From NCBI GenBank assembly GCA_027364875.1, contig DAHXON010000015.1, forward strand, positions 1 to 48,372: 48,372 nucleotides of DNA, read 5' to 3'. Under the pieces are notes generated by a model that made no database searches, was not told the DNA's origin, and saw only the letters and a list, made by a program, of their open reading frames with translations. Origin of the DNA: Chloroflexota bacterium. GTDB lineage: Bacteria > Chloroflexota > Limnocylindria > Limnocylindrales > CSP1-4. Below are positions 22,442-31,041 of this stretch, one piece after another; the first letter of the stretch is position 1, and each line of letters starts with the position of its first letter. The translations under genes were made by a program, and so were the position numbers.

Positions 22442-23239
22442 ATGGCTGTCAAGGACAAGCTCAAGACCGATCTCTTCCCCACGATCTGGTGCCCAGGCTG
22501 CGGCATCGGCCTGATCATGCAGCAGCTCGCCACCGTGATGGACGAGGTGGGCCTGGACAAGACCAACACCGTCATCGTCACGGGTATCGGCTGCACCGGC
22601 AGGATGGGCGCGTACATGAACTTCGAGTCCGTGTACACGCTGCACGGCCGAACCTTGCCGGTCGCCGAGGCGATCAAGACGGTCCGGCCCGAGCTCAACG
22701 TCATCGTCGTCGCGGGTGACGGCGACACGGCTTCGATCGGCGGCAATCACCTGCTGCACTCGATCAGGCGCAACCCGAACGTCACGGTCCTCTGCAACAA
22801 CAACGAGATCTACGGCCTGACGGGCGGTCAGACGGGGCCCACCACGCCGAAGGGAACCACGACGCTTTCGTCGCCGGCAGGATCGGGCTTCTCGCCGATC
22901 AACCTCCAGGGTCTGGTGAACACGAACCAGAACGCCTTCTACGCGAAGACCACGGTCTACCATCAGGGACCGATGCGCCGGGCCATCAAGGAAGCGATCG
23001 AGTGGCCGGGCTTCGCCTTCGTGGACATCGCCAGCCAGTGCATCGAGAACAACGGCCGCCGCATCGGCTTCGGGTCCGCGTTCGAGATGCTCGAGGACTA
23101 CAAGTCGAGCTACAAGGCGGCTCCGCGCGGCGCCACTCACCTCGAACCCAAGCAGCTCGGCATCATCAAGAACGAAGAGCCGGTCCCCGTCGGAGCGGCA
23201 AAGCCCGCCGGGCCGTCCACCGATGGAGAGAAGGCATGA
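22442..23239 (+). CDS. korB: 2-oxoacid:ferredoxin oxidoreductase, beta subunit (TPP-binding)
   Basis: This 265-aa subunit binds thiamine diphosphate and an iron-sulfur cluster. Cys17 and Cys20 sit in WCPGCGIG and a third conserved Cys in TGIGCTGRMGAY. The TPP/Mg motif is AGDGDTASIGGNHLLHSIRRN followed by CNNNEIYGLTGGQ. It contains the HGR(T/A)LPVAEAIK segment that marks the family. AGAGGAAT lies before ATG 22442; its stop overlaps the start of korC (ATGA). Confidence 0.94.
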   Translation: MAVKDKLKTDLFPTIWCPGCGIGLIMQQLATVMDEVGLDKTNTVIVTGIGCTGRMGAYMNFESVYTLHGRTLPVAEAIKTVRPELNVIVVAGDGDTASIGGNHLLHSIRRNPNVTVLCNNNEIYGLTGGQTGPTTPKGTTTLSSPAGSGFSPINLQGLVNTNQNAFYAKTTVYHQGPMRRAIKEAIEWPGFAFVDIASQCIENNGRRIGFGSAFEMLEDYKSSYKAAPRGATHLEPKQLGIIKNEEPVPVGAAKPAGPSTDGEKA

Positions 23240-23847
23240 GCGCCAAGTTCATCGTCATCGACGGGGTCGGGGGTCAGGGCGTTCGCGTCATCGGCAGCAC
23301 CATGGCCAGCCTGCTCGCGGTCATGGACTACCACGTGACGTTGCTCTTCGACTACGACTCGTCGGTCCGCGGCGGCATGAGCGAGGCATTCCTCACCTAT
23401 GACCGGGAACCGATATCCAACTTCGTGGTGGAATGCGCCGACGTCGTGGTTCGCCTCGCCGACCGCGGTCCGATGCACCTCACCACGGACTACGTGATCG
23501 CCGACTGCGACCTGATCAAGCCCGGCGAGCGCGGCGAGGAGATCCCGTTCCTGCAGCTCGGCGTGGACAAGTTCGGGCGCGACCTCTTCGGCAACATGAT
23601 CGCCCTGGGCCGCCTGCTGTGTGTCTGCGACGTCGAGTTCACGGACGACGCCCTCCGCGCCGTGCTGCCCAAGAAGTACGTCGAAGAGAACGTCGCCGCC
23701 ATCAAGTACGGCTACGGCCTGGACGAATCCTCGATCAAGGCCATCGAGCCCGAGCAGGCGGCCAGCTCCTTCGCGGCGAAGTACGCGCGCGAAGTTCTCG
23801 CCGGCACGGCGCCCGACAAAGCCGTCGAGCTCGCGGCGGCTCGCTGA
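23236..23847 (+). CDS. korC: 2-oxoacid:ferredoxin oxidoreductase, gamma subunit
   Basis: The 203-aa gamma subunit starts with the family motif IDGVGGQGVRVIGSTMASL and contains DYDSSVRGGMSEAFL, matching the YG..xRGG substrate/CoA-binding loop of KorC/PorG. ATG 23236 overlaps the korB stop by four bases (ATGA), a clear sign of translational coupling. The gene order delta-alpha-beta-gamma (21-24 kb) is one of the common layouts. Confidence 0.92.
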   Translation: MSAKFIVIDGVGGQGVRVIGSTMASLLAVMDYHVTLLFDYDSSVRGGMSEAFLTYDREPISNFVVECADVVVRLADRGPMHLTTDYVIADCDLIKPGERGEEIPFLQLGVDKFGRDLFGNMIALGRLLCVCDVEFTDDALRAVLPKKYVEENVAAIKYGYGLDESSIKAIEPEQAASSFAAKYAREVLAGTAPDKAVELAAAR

Positions 23848-24115
23848 CGCCATGAGTCCTCGGAGGCGCGGCCGCGGGCACGGTACCGGCGGGGGAGTCG
23901 TGGCGGTCGGCCGGGATGCCGTCCTGCCGCTCCCACCGGAAGCGCTCGGCCCCGAGGCGGACGGCCGCGCCGATGAGTCGCATTCGGTCGGGCTCACGGA
24001 TACGGCCATGGATGGCCACGTCGCATCGAACCGGTACGCCCCGAGCGACGCGGAGGCGCGGGCGGGCAGCCCCGCCGCGCGGCCACTCCGCCAGAGGAAT
24101 CGGAGCCGCGGCGGC

Positions 24116-24517
24116 ATGCAGATGACCGCTCCGGTGGTTCCGCCCGTCTTCTCCGAGGCCATTTCCGGGCCGCCCGCTGAAGACTCCGAGCCGGGTTTCG
24201 AGGCCGAACCTATGGTCGGTATGTCGGCCGCTCAGAGGGCCTCGTGCACCATGGCTCAGATGCGCCGCTTCATCAAGAGCCGGCCCTATGTGCCGATCCA
24301 CGAGCTGCGCCGGCGCTTCGAGATCGAAGGCTTCGAAGACGACGTCAACCCCGTCCCAACGGACAAGGGCACGATCTACGTCGGCCTGCCAGCCCAGGAG
24401 GCCCGCTTCCTCGGCGACCTGATCAAGGCGGGCGAGGTCGGCTGCGAGCTGCTCCTCGACCCCTGCAGCCCGGCCGTGATCGGCGTCTACGCGATGAGGC
24501 CCGTCGCGCGCCAGTAG
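24116..24517 (+). CDS. Unknown protein downstream of the kor genes, 133 aa
   Basis: No family is recognised. The C-terminal ~90 residues are compact and well folded in appearance: MRRFIKSRPYVPIHELRRR (a helix or winged-helix-like start), EDDVNPVPTDKGTIYVGLP, then EARFLGDLIKAGEVGCELLLDPCSPAVIGVYAMRPV. The first ~35 residues are Pro/Ser/Glu-rich. The frame is open back into korC, with an ATG at 23852 four bases after the korC stop (222 codons), but that added part is Arg/Gly noise-like; ATG 24116, with GGAG about 10 bases upstream, is preferred. It may be cotranscribed with kor and act as an accessory, which is inference only. Confidence 0.65.
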   Translation: MQMTAPVVPPVFSEAISGPPAEDSEPGFEAEPMVGMSAAQRASCTMAQMRRFIKSRPYVPIHELRRRFEIEGFEDDVNPVPTDKGTIYVGLPAQEARFLGDLIKAGEVGCELLLDPCSPAVIGVYAMRPVARQ

Positions 24518-24607
24518 GATCCGTCGCGGCCGCCGGTTGCGTGGCCGAACCCGGCGGGCGCGCCGCCCGAATAGGCTTCCCGGACGATCCGGCCCTTCTG
24601 ACGCATC

Positions 24608-25900
24608 ATGGGGGCGATGCGTCTTCCTCATTTCGAGCGCTGGCGCGCTTTCGCCGCGGCCCGGTACCGGCCGTTCCAGGCGATCGCCGTCGGCCAGGCC
24701 TGCACGATCTCCTATGCCTCCGACGCCCTCTTCGTGCCGCTGCTCCTCAAGCTCGGCGCCGCGCCGGAGCTCGTAACCGTCGTCGGAGCGATACCGATCG
24801 CCGGGTCGGTCACGCAGGCGCTCGCACCCCAGATCCTGAGGCGCCTGCGGGGCAACCTGCGGCGCCTGACACTGGCCCTGGCCGTCTTCGAGATGCGGGG
24901 GTTCGTCCACGCCGCGGTCGTCGCGGCATACATGATCGGACTCATCACGGCCCCGGTCGCGATCCTGCTCGTCTCTGCCACCGTCGCGATCGGCCAGACC
25001 GCCGGTGCGCTCTCGGGCTCGAACATCACCCTCTGGACCGCGGTAGTGCTCCACGAGGAGGAACGGCGTCTCGTGGGCCCTCGAATGGGCGCGGCCACGA
25101 TGGCCCTCTCCACGCTGCTGCTCCTTCCGACGGGCGTGCTTCTCGACGCGGGGTTGCGGACGATCGGCCTGTGGTCCTACTCCGCGCTGTTTCTCGCGGG
25201 CGGCCTCGCCTCCGCCCTGACGCCCTACGCCGTCTCGCAGCTGCCGCGGCCGGGTCGCGTCCTGGTCCGATCCGGCGAGGCAACCACGGTGCCGCTCCCG
25301 GAGGAGTTCCGGCGATTCTCGACCGCCTCGGCGATCGCCTCCGTCGGCCAGGGCCTCATCCCGTATCTGTCGCTGTACTCGATCAACGTCCTCCACGCGT
25401 CGGCGGGCTACGCGGTCACTCTGTCGGCGGCGGGGTCCGGCGGCGCCCTCATCGGCTCCATGGCGGCCGGCTCATTCCTGCTGGGCGGCTCGTCCAGCCG
25501 CGTCTTCCGTGCCTCGCTGGTCCTGCGGGCCCTGGCCGCGCTCATCTGCGCATCGGCGTTCCCCGGCAACCCGCTCGCCCTGCCGATCCTGGTCATTGGG
25601 TCGGCGCTGTTCAGCGGAGCGGGGAACGCGGGCGTGCTGGCCGCGAACGAGAGGCTCTACAGGCTGGCCCCGGCCGACCTGCGCGTCCGCTGCCAGAGCT
25701 TCTACGTCTCGCAGAACTCCGTGGCTTTCGCCATCGGGGCGGGGACGTGCGCCCTGGTCCTGACGCTCGGCGCGCCCGTGAGCTGGGCAGCCTACTCGGC
25801 CCTCTTCATCGGTTCGGGCGTCTGCCGCTCGGTCTCGGCCTGGCGCACGGAGGTCGCGGCTTCCTGGCACAGCCCGATCGTGCCGCCGGACAACCCCTGA
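24608..25900 (+). CDS. MFS-type membrane transporter
   Basis: The 430-aa protein has about twelve hydrophobic helices in two halves joined by a cytoplasmic loop near residue 210-240 (QLPRPGRVLVRSGEATTVPLPEEFRRF). The layout and repeated Gly/Ala-rich helices (TLSAAGSGGALIGSMAAGSFLL) fit the major facilitator superfamily. Substrate not predictable. A second ATG at 24617 is equally plausible as start. The gene ends 59 bp before a convergent gene. Confidence 0.8.
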   Translation: MGAMRLPHFERWRAFAAARYRPFQAIAVGQACTISYASDALFVPLLLKLGAAPELVTVVGAIPIAGSVTQALAPQILRRLRGNLRRLTLALAVFEMRGFVHAAVVAAYMIGLITAPVAILLVSATVAIGQTAGALSGSNITLWTAVVLHEEERRLVGPRMGAATMALSTLLLLPTGVLLDAGLRTIGLWSYSALFLAGGLASALTPYAVSQLPRPGRVLVRSGEATTVPLPEEFRRFSTASAIASVGQGLIPYLSLYSINVLHASAGYAVTLSAAGSGGALIGSMAAGSFLLGGSSSRVFRASLVLRALAALICASAFPGNPLALPILVIGSALFSGAGNAGVLAANERLYRLAPADLRVRCQSFYVSQNSVAFAIGAGTCALVLTLGAPVSWAAYSALFIGSGVCRSVSAWRTEVAASWHSPIVPPDNP

Positions 25901-25931
25901 GCCTCAGCAGAGGCCGCTCCAGACTGCGGCG

Positions 25932-25952
25932 GCCGCGGATCCGACCCGCGGC
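25932..25952. terminator. Short GC hairpin between convergent genes
   Basis: GCCGCGG (25932-25938) and CCGCGGC (25946-25952) form a 7-bp stem with a 7-base loop, 31 bases after the MFS gene stop and just before the end of the opposite gene. It has no T-tract, so at most a weak or Rho-assisted bidirectional terminator. Confidence 0.35.
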
Positions 25953-25959
25953 GCTCGCG

Positions 25960-27591
25960 TCAGCTGTGAGTCGCCTGCGTGCCGGAGTCGGTGAACGTCC
26001 CGCCCGCGGCCGGCAGGAACCGCCAGCTGTAGCTGTGGGCGTGGAGGGTCAGCTCGAGCACTCCGAACGTGCCGGCGTGACGGACCTCCGAGTTGGCGGC
26101 CGTCGCGCCGAAGACCTGGGGGGGAGCCCCGCCGGTCCCGACGATGAACTCGCGGATGCCTTTCGGATCGGCCTTGCCGGCAGGAGACTGGAGCGCGAAG
26201 CGCTCGTAGAGATGGTCGTGGCCGTCGAGGATCAGGTCGGCGTGGGCGGCGTACAGGTCCTGCCACCAGATGTCGTATGCGCTTCGCGAAAGCAGTCCGG
26301 AGGTGAAGACAGGGATGTGCCACATGGCGATGATGTGCTTGCCCGCGCTCGCGGCGAGATCGGCCCGCAGCCACGTCTCCTGCGGCGAGCCCGCACCGGT
26401 TCCTCCGACCTCCAATCCTTGCGTGTTCAGGACGATCACGTGCCAGTTGTTGGCCAGGTCGTAGCTGTAGTAGCCCTTGCCCGCGGGCCCTGCCGCGCTC
26501 CCGAAGTAGGCGTAGTAGGGAGCGCAGCCGGCCGTCATGCAGTCGTGGTTCCCGATCGTGGCGCGGGTCCGATCAAGGAAGGCGCCCCAGGTCTTCGCGT
26601 AGCAGCTGGTGTACTGGCTCGCCGTGCCCGTCTCATTGGAGTTGTCGCCGAGGGTGAAGACCCGGGCCCCCGGGCGTGCCTCGATCAACCTGGCGGTCGC
26701 GGCCGCGTTTCCGATGATCGAGGTGACGCAGATGTCGCCGGCGCCGATGAGAACCGGATCGCCCTGGGCCGGCGGGGTCCCGCTCGGCCCCGGCGTCGCC
26801 GACGGATGGGGAGAGGCGGTCTGAGTCGGGGCGGAGCTCGGTCCGGCGGTCGGCCGCGCGGACGTGGTGGAGCTCGGGGTCGCGGTCGGCGCCGTGGACG
26901 TGGTGGAGCTCGAACTCGGGCTCGCGGTCGCGGTCGGCGCCGCGGTCGCGGTCGCGGTCGGGTGGACGGTGGCCGTCGAGCTCGGTCCCGAGCCCAGGGT
27001 CAGCAGGAGAGTCGGCGGGTTGGCCGATTCGCGGCTCCCGAAGCTGATCGCGGTGGCGCTCCGATCCAGGATCGCAAGGTCCACGGAACCGCCGGCCCTG
27101 ACCGCTGGCGTGACGTCCACGTCCGTGCTCGTATCCGCCGCGAACGCGCCGGCCGAGCCGAGGGACTTCGACGAGAGGGCCGGCGCCGTCGTCCAGTTGA
27201 GTCCGCTTTCAGTCCAACCGCCGCTGGTGACGTAGACGTCGTAGCCCGTGGTGGAGGCCGAGTTTGCGTACAACCGCAGCGTGGCTCGCTGCACCGTTCC
27301 CGATACGGTCTTCACATCGAAGCGGAGGAACGCGTCCACAGTCGGCGATCCGTCGACGCGCAGCTGAGCGGCGCCGCCGAAGTTGGTCGTGGGCGCCGAG
27401 GAGTCGGCGTATGTATCGGCCGACGCGATGACCGATACGGTCGTTTGGGCCTGGGTGCGCGGAACGCCGGCAAAGGCGACGACCGCGGCGATCGCGATCG
27501 AGAAGGCGACGGCAGCCGCGGCGCGGCCCCCTAGCCACACGCGGCCGGCTCTCGGAACGCGGCCGGGTCTGTGAAGGCTTGCCGGGTTCAT
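25960..27591 (-). CDS. Secreted metallophosphoesterase with DNRLRE-type N-terminal domain and Ser/Thr/Pro linker
   Basis: A 543-aa exported protein. A signal peptide ends near APTRTQA-type residues (RAAAAVAFSIAIAAVVAFAGVPRTQAQ). The next ~150 residues match the DNRLRE/CBM-like domain (DTYADSSAPTTNFGGAAQLRVDG, FLRFDV, LRLYANSAS, WTESGLNW). A mucin-like linker of about 70 residues rich in Thr, Ala, Pro and Ser follows. The phosphoesterase domain carries GAGDIC, TLGDNSNE, ATIGNHDC, MWHIPVFTS and LDGHDHLYERF, the metal ligands of calcineurin-like enzymes. Start ATG 27591 has GAGAGGTG five bases upstream; a longer frame to 27639 is less likely. Substrate unknown; a surface phosphodiesterase or phosphatase is likely. 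Confidence 0.9.
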   Translation of the reverse strand: MNPASLHRPGRVPRAGRVWLGGRAAAAVAFSIAIAAVVAFAGVPRTQAQTTVSVIASADTYADSSAPTTNFGGAAQLRVDGSPTVDAFLRFDVKTVSGTVQRATLRLYANSASTTGYDVYVTSGGWTESGLNWTTAPALSSKSLGSAGAFAADTSTDVDVTPAVRAGGSVDLAILDRSATAISFGSRESANPPTLLLTLGSGPSSTATVHPTATATAAPTATASPSSSSTTSTAPTATPSSTTSARPTAGPSSAPTQTASPHPSATPGPSGTPPAQGDPVLIGAGDICVTSIIGNAAATARLIEARPGARVFTLGDNSNETGTASQYTSCYAKTWGAFLDRTRATIGNHDCMTAGCAPYYAYFGSAAGPAGKGYYSYDLANNWHVIVLNTQGLEVGGTGAGSPQETWLRADLAASAGKHIIAMWHIPVFTSGLLSRSAYDIWWQDLYAAHADLILDGHDHLYERFALQSPAGKADPKGIREFIVGTGGAPPQVFGATAANSEVRHAGTFGVLELTLHAHSYSWRFLPAAGGTFTDSGTQATHS

Positions 27592-27780
27592 CGGGCACCT
27601 CTCGGAGGTCGGCTCGCACTTCCGAGACGAGCTCGTCACGACACAACCTATCGGCGGCCGCCTCGAGTGGACACCCCCGCATTTGCCCCGGCGGCCACGG
27701 ACCTGGGAGTCATAGGGCGCTGGGCCGGATTCCGCAGCCCTCCGTTCGAGGACGACCCGCCGCCTGACGAATCGGGATCC

Positions 27781-28779
27781 TCAAGCCTCCATCGTCAGGA
27801 CGGCGGCGCCGCGAACCCGGCCTTCCGAGAGAGCGCGGAGGGCGTCGTTGGCCGCGGCCAGCGGATAGAGGTCCGTCTGCGTCCGGATCGGTATGGCCGC
27901 GGCAAGCTCCATGAACTCGGCGGCGTCGCGGCGCGTGACGTTGGCCACGCTGCGGAGCTGGCGTTCCAGCCACAGCCACTCGTAGGGGAACTCCGGGACG
28001 CGGTCCAGGTGGATCGCGTTGACCGCCACGATCCCGCCCCGATCCACTGCCCGGAGAGCGGCCACGACCACGTCGCCGGCGGGCGCCGTCGTGATCGCCG
28101 CGTCGAGTGGCGGCGTCGCATCCGAGTAGCCGCCGACCGAGGCGGCGCCGAGCTCCAGGGCGCGCTGCCGCTCGTGCTCCGAGCGGACGCGCACGTGGAC
28201 CTCGCAGCCCCAGTGGCGGGCGACCTGGATGCACAGCGATGCCGACGCTCCGAAGCCGAACAGGCCGAGCCGGCCGCCCGGCTCGATGCCGGAGACTCGC
28301 AGAGCCCTGTAGCCGATGACGCCGCCGCACAGGAGCGGTGCCGCGGACAGGTCGTCGAAGCCATCCGGGATCCGGACCGCGACGTCGGCCCGCACGATCA
28401 TCGCTTCGGCGTAGCCGCCGTCTCGATCCCAGCCGGTGAACTCGGCCGCTTCGCAGAGGTTCTCTCGGCCGCTGCGGCAGAACCGGCACGTGCCGTCGGC
28501 CCCGAACAGCCAGTAGGCGCCGGCTCGATCGCCGATCGACCAGCCCGAGACACCGGCTCCGATCGCCTCGACCCTGCCGACCGCCTGGTGGCCGGGCACG
28601 ATCGGCAGACGCCGCGCTTCTACGTCCCCTTCGGCGAGCTGGAGATCCGTGCGGCAGACCGCGCAGGCCGCCAGCCTCAGCCGCAGCTGCCCGAGTCCCG
28701 GCTCCGGCAGCGGCCGTTGGACCAGCCGGAGCGGGCCCTCCGCCACCGGGCCGGGGCGCTGCAACTCGACCGCTCGCAT
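27781..28779 (-). CDS. Zinc-dependent alcohol dehydrogenase, MDR family
   Basis: This is a 332-aa medium-chain NAD(P)-dependent dehydrogenase. Catalytic zinc ligands lie in CAVCRTDL, the downstream GH (VPGHQAVG) and the region around the later Cys; the Rossmann motif is GLFGFGASASLCIQVA. The structural zinc loop reads DGTCRFCRSGRENLC: the first of the usual four cysteines is Asp, leaving three Cys plus an acidic residue, as reported for some archaeal alcohol dehydrogenases. The family-like start is ATG 28779 (MRAVELQRPG). A GTG at 28824 would overlap the stop of the upstream PPOX-type gene by four bases. The two are likely cotranscribed. Confidence 0.9.
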   Translation of the reverse strand: MRAVELQRPGPVAEGPLRLVQRPLPEPGLGQLRLRLAACAVCRTDLQLAEGDVEARRLPIVPGHQAVGRVEAIGAGVSGWSIGDRAGAYWLFGADGTCRFCRSGRENLCEAAEFTGWDRDGGYAEAMIVRADVAVRIPDGFDDLSAAPLLCGGVIGYRALRVSGIEPGGRLGLFGFGASASLCIQVARHWGCEVHVRVRSEHERQRALELGAASVGGYSDATPPLDAAITTAPAGDVVVAALRAVDRGGIVAVNAIHLDRVPEFPYEWLWLERQLRSVANVTRRDAAEFMELAAAIPIRTQTDLYPLAAANDALRALSEGRVRGAAVLTMEA

Positions 28780-28820
28780 GACGCCGGTCCCGTCGGCCGC
28801 GTGAGTCGACGCGCGCTCGG

Positions 28821-29324
28821 TCACGACGGAAAACCCGACGGGTCCGAGGCGAACGCCCACATCGACGTCGGCGCGATCCTGAACATGACCACGTCGCCCA
28901 GGCTGTACGGGTCGATGCCGTAGACGGATCGCCACGTCTCCACGATCTCCGCATTGTCCGGGTGGTCGCGGCCGATCCATTCGACCGTTCCGTTGACGGT
29001 GACGGCCACCCTGTCGGCGTCCAGGTGAACGGCCGAGCAGGCCGGGTTTGCCCGCAGGTGAGCCACCCGCGCCGCTCCGGCGCCCGTGCCCATGACGAAT
29101 CGCCCGTGGATGAACAGCGCGTCCAGCGGCGACACGCGCGGTTCTCCGCGGGCGTTGACGGTGGCGAAGGCGACGTGGCGCGTCCCGGTCAGATAGGCGG
29201 CCACCTGGCGCGCAGTCAGCCGTCGATCCGGAGTCAGGATGTCCAGCATGTGGCTGTTGGCTCTCTCGAGCGTCGCGTCGATCAGACGCTGCAGCTCGGC
29301 GATCTCCGCTTCTGTCTCGAGCAT
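28821..29324 (-). CDS. Pyridoxamine 5'-phosphate oxidase-like (PPOX) flavin/F420-binding protein
   Basis: The 167-aa protein is a split-barrel PPOX-family protein: HVAFATVNARGEPRVSPLDALFIHGRFVMGT is the typical first strand set, with AARVAHLRANPACSAVHL and VAVTVNGTVEWI after it. Such proteins bind FMN, haem or F420 and act as oxidoreductases. The first ~35 residues form a helix not seen in the shortest members. It precedes the alcohol dehydrogenase gene on the same strand, so a redox partnership is possible. Cofactor not predictable. Confidence 0.85.
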   Translation of the reverse strand: MLETEAEIAELQRLIDATLERANSHMLDILTPDRRLTARQVAAYLTGTRHVAFATVNARGEPRVSPLDALFIHGRFVMGTGAGAARVAHLRANPACSAVHLDADRVAVTVNGTVEWIGRDHPDNAEIVETWRSVYGIDPYSLGDVVMFRIAPTSMWAFASDPSGFPS

Positions 29325-29428
29325 GCGCGCAATTTAGACCCTGCCGCGCAACTGCGGTCTGGCCGATCCCGGATCGATGCCGTACGCTCGACCGGTCCTT
29401 CACTCCCGCGCGCCGAGAAGGGGTCCAG

Positions 29429-29995
29429 ATGCAGCCGAACCAGCCGTCGAGCCAGACGCCCCAGGGCCAGACGCCGCCGGAACAGATGTACGTCCTCCAG
29501 GAGAAGCTTCTCTCGCTGAGCGGGGACCTGTGGATCCAGGATGCCGCCGGAAACCGTGCTTTCGAGGTGGATGGCAAGGCCTTCACGATCAGACGGACTC
29601 TGATCCTGCTCGACCTGAGCGGCCAGCCGCTCTACCAGATCAACGCGTCGTTGATGCACATTCGGTCCACCTTCGAGATCAAGCGCGGCGACGTCGTCGT
29701 GGCGACCGTCCAGAAAGCCCTCATGACGTTCCTGCGCGACAAGTTCAAGGTGGTCTTCGTCGACCGCTCGGAGTTGCGGATCAGCGGCAACATCTGGGAT
29801 CACGAGTTCCGCGCCACGATGAACGATCGGGAGGTCATGACCGCCTCACGGCGCTGGCTCAGCCTCCGAGGTGCCTACGCCATCCGCATTGCCCCCGGTT
29901 TCGACGTCCCGCTTGCTCTCGCGATCGCGATCGCGCTGGAGCAGATGGAGATCGAGGAGCGCGGCGCCACCACCGCCACCACCACCCTGTCCTGA
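29429..29995 (+). CDS. LURP-one-related (phospholipid scramblase-like) protein
   Basis: The 188-aa protein has the LURP-one/DUF567 layout: MYVLQEKLLSLSGDLWIQDAAGNRAFEVDGKAF at the start, then repeated strands (ILLDLSGQPLYQI, STFEIKRGDVVVATVQKAL), then KVVFVDRSELRISGNIWDHEF, and a final hydrophobic helix DVPLALAIAIALEQM. The fold is a 12-strand beta barrel around one helix, like Tubby and scramblases. Bacterial function is poorly known. The first ~19 residues are Gln/Pro-rich. The start ATG 29429 has AGAAGGGG about 10 bases upstream. It is divergent from the PPOX gene and is followed 38 bp later by the SDR gene. Confidence 0.85.
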   Translation: MQPNQPSSQTPQGQTPPEQMYVLQEKLLSLSGDLWIQDAAGNRAFEVDGKAFTIRRTLILLDLSGQPLYQINASLMHIRSTFEIKRGDVVVATVQKALMTFLRDKFKVVFVDRSELRISGNIWDHEFRATMNDREVMTASRRWLSLRGAYAIRIAPGFDVPLALAIAIALEQMEIEERGATTATTTLS

Positions 29996-30033
29996 GCCGA
30001 CCGCTCCGGCACGCACCCTCTCGAGGAGATCCT

Positions 30034-30969
30034 GTGGCCTGGAACGCCAACGACATTCCGGACCTGGCCGGCCGGGTGGCCGTGGTCACCGGCGGCAACC
30101 GGGGGCTGGGTCTGGTGACCTGCCGGCACCTCGCCGCTCACGGTGCGCTGGTCGTCATCGGGGCGCGCAACATGACCAAAGGCGAAGCTGCCCGCGGGCT
30201 GATCCGAGCCGAGACGCCGGAGGCTCAGGTCGAGGTCCGGCCGCTCGACCTCGCGTCGCTGGCCGCGGTGGAGTCCTTCGCCGCCGAAGTCGCCGCCGCT
30301 CATCCACGCATCCACATGCTGTTCGACAACGCGGGTCTGATGGCCGTTCCGGAAGGTACGACCGCGGACGGTTTCGAGACGCAGTTCGGGACCAACTTCC
30401 TGGGCCACTTCGCGCTGACGATGCGCCTGCTGCCGGCGCTGGCCGCGGCGGGCGCCACCGGTAAGGGCCCCGGCGCCCGGGTCGTCTGCACGACTTCGAT
30501 CGCCCGCTTCAGCGTCCGCAAGTTCGTCATCGACGACCTCCAGCTGCGCGGCCACTACGACCCCTGGATGGCCTACGGCATCTCGAAGCGGGCGATGCTC
30601 GAGTTCGCCTTCGAACTCGACCGGCGGCTGGGCGGCCGCGGCATCCACGGTTTCGCGGCCGATCCCGGCTACTCCCGTACCGAGCTGCAGACGACGGCCG
30701 CGGCGTCGATGGACGGCTTCCAGCACAGGCTCTGGGCCAGGCTGCTGTTCGTCGCCCAGCCGCCGGAGATGGGCGCGCTGCCGCAGCTCCGGGCCGCCAC
30801 GGATCCCGGCGCGCGAGGCGGCGCCCTGTACGCCCCGAAATGGCTGGCCTTCGGTCATCCGGTGATCCGGCGCGTCGTGGGCTCCATCGCGAACCCGGCC
30901 GAGCATGCCGCCCTGTGGGATCTGGCCGAGCGGGAGACGGGTCTCAGCCTCGCGGCGTCGCTTCCGTAG
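30034..30969 (+). CDS. Short-chain dehydrogenase/reductase (protochlorophyllide reductase/retinol dehydrogenase-like group)
   Basis: A 311-aa NADP-type SDR. The cofactor motif is [17 protein letters not shown] with an adjacent Arg (GARNMTKG), the NAG motif is DNAGLMA, and the active site has the catalytic Ser in CTTSIAR and the YxxxK pair in AYGISKRAM. The '[29 protein letters not shown]' segment is typical of the retinol-dehydrogenase-like group. GTG 30034 follows GAGGAG with five-base spacing. Substrate unknown. Confidence 0.9.
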   Translation: MAWNANDIPDLAGRVAVVTGGNRGLGLVTCRHLAAHGALVVIGARNMTKGEAARGLIRAETPEAQVEVRPLDLASLAAVESFAAEVAAAHPRIHMLFDNAGLMAVPEGTTADGFETQFGTNFLGHFALTMRLLPALAAAGATGKGPGARVVCTTSIARFSVRKFVIDDLQLRGHYDPWMAYGISKRAMLEFAFELDRRLGGRGIHGFAADPGYSRTELQTTAAASMDGFQHRLWARLLFVAQPPEMGALPQLRAATDPGARGGALYAPKWLAFGHPVIRRVVGSIANPAEHAALWDLAERETGLSLAASLP

Positions 30970-31001
30970 GGGTTCGCCGCGCCGGCAGCCGGACGGCTGC
31001 G

Positions 31002-31029
31002 TTGCCGGACTGGACCGATGGGATATACT
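31002..31029 (+). promoter_or_regulatory. copA promoter TTGCCG-N16-TATACT
   Basis: TTGCCG at 31002-31007 and TATACT at 31024-31029 are 16 bases apart. The predicted transcript starts around 31036, only about four bases before the ATG at 31040, so the mRNA would be leaderless or nearly so. Confidence 0.6.
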
Positions 31030-31041
31030 CCCCAGGAGTAT
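31025..31041. promoter_or_regulatory. Inverted-repeat operator overlapping the copA -10 box and start codon
   Basis: ATACTCC (31025-31031), spacer CCA, GGAGTAT (31035-31041) is a perfect 7-3-7 inverted repeat. It covers five of the six bases of the -10 hexamer and runs into the first two bases of the start codon. Its ATAC(Y)CC...GG(R)GTAT form resembles the sites bound by CsoR-type copper repressors. No CsoR gene is seen in the window. Confidence 0.6.

Noticed and set aside
23852-24115. N-terminal extension of the unknown protein after korC, from ATG 23852
   Set aside because: Arg/Gly-rich and lacks a ribosome site; the later ATG is better. It remains a possible alternative start.
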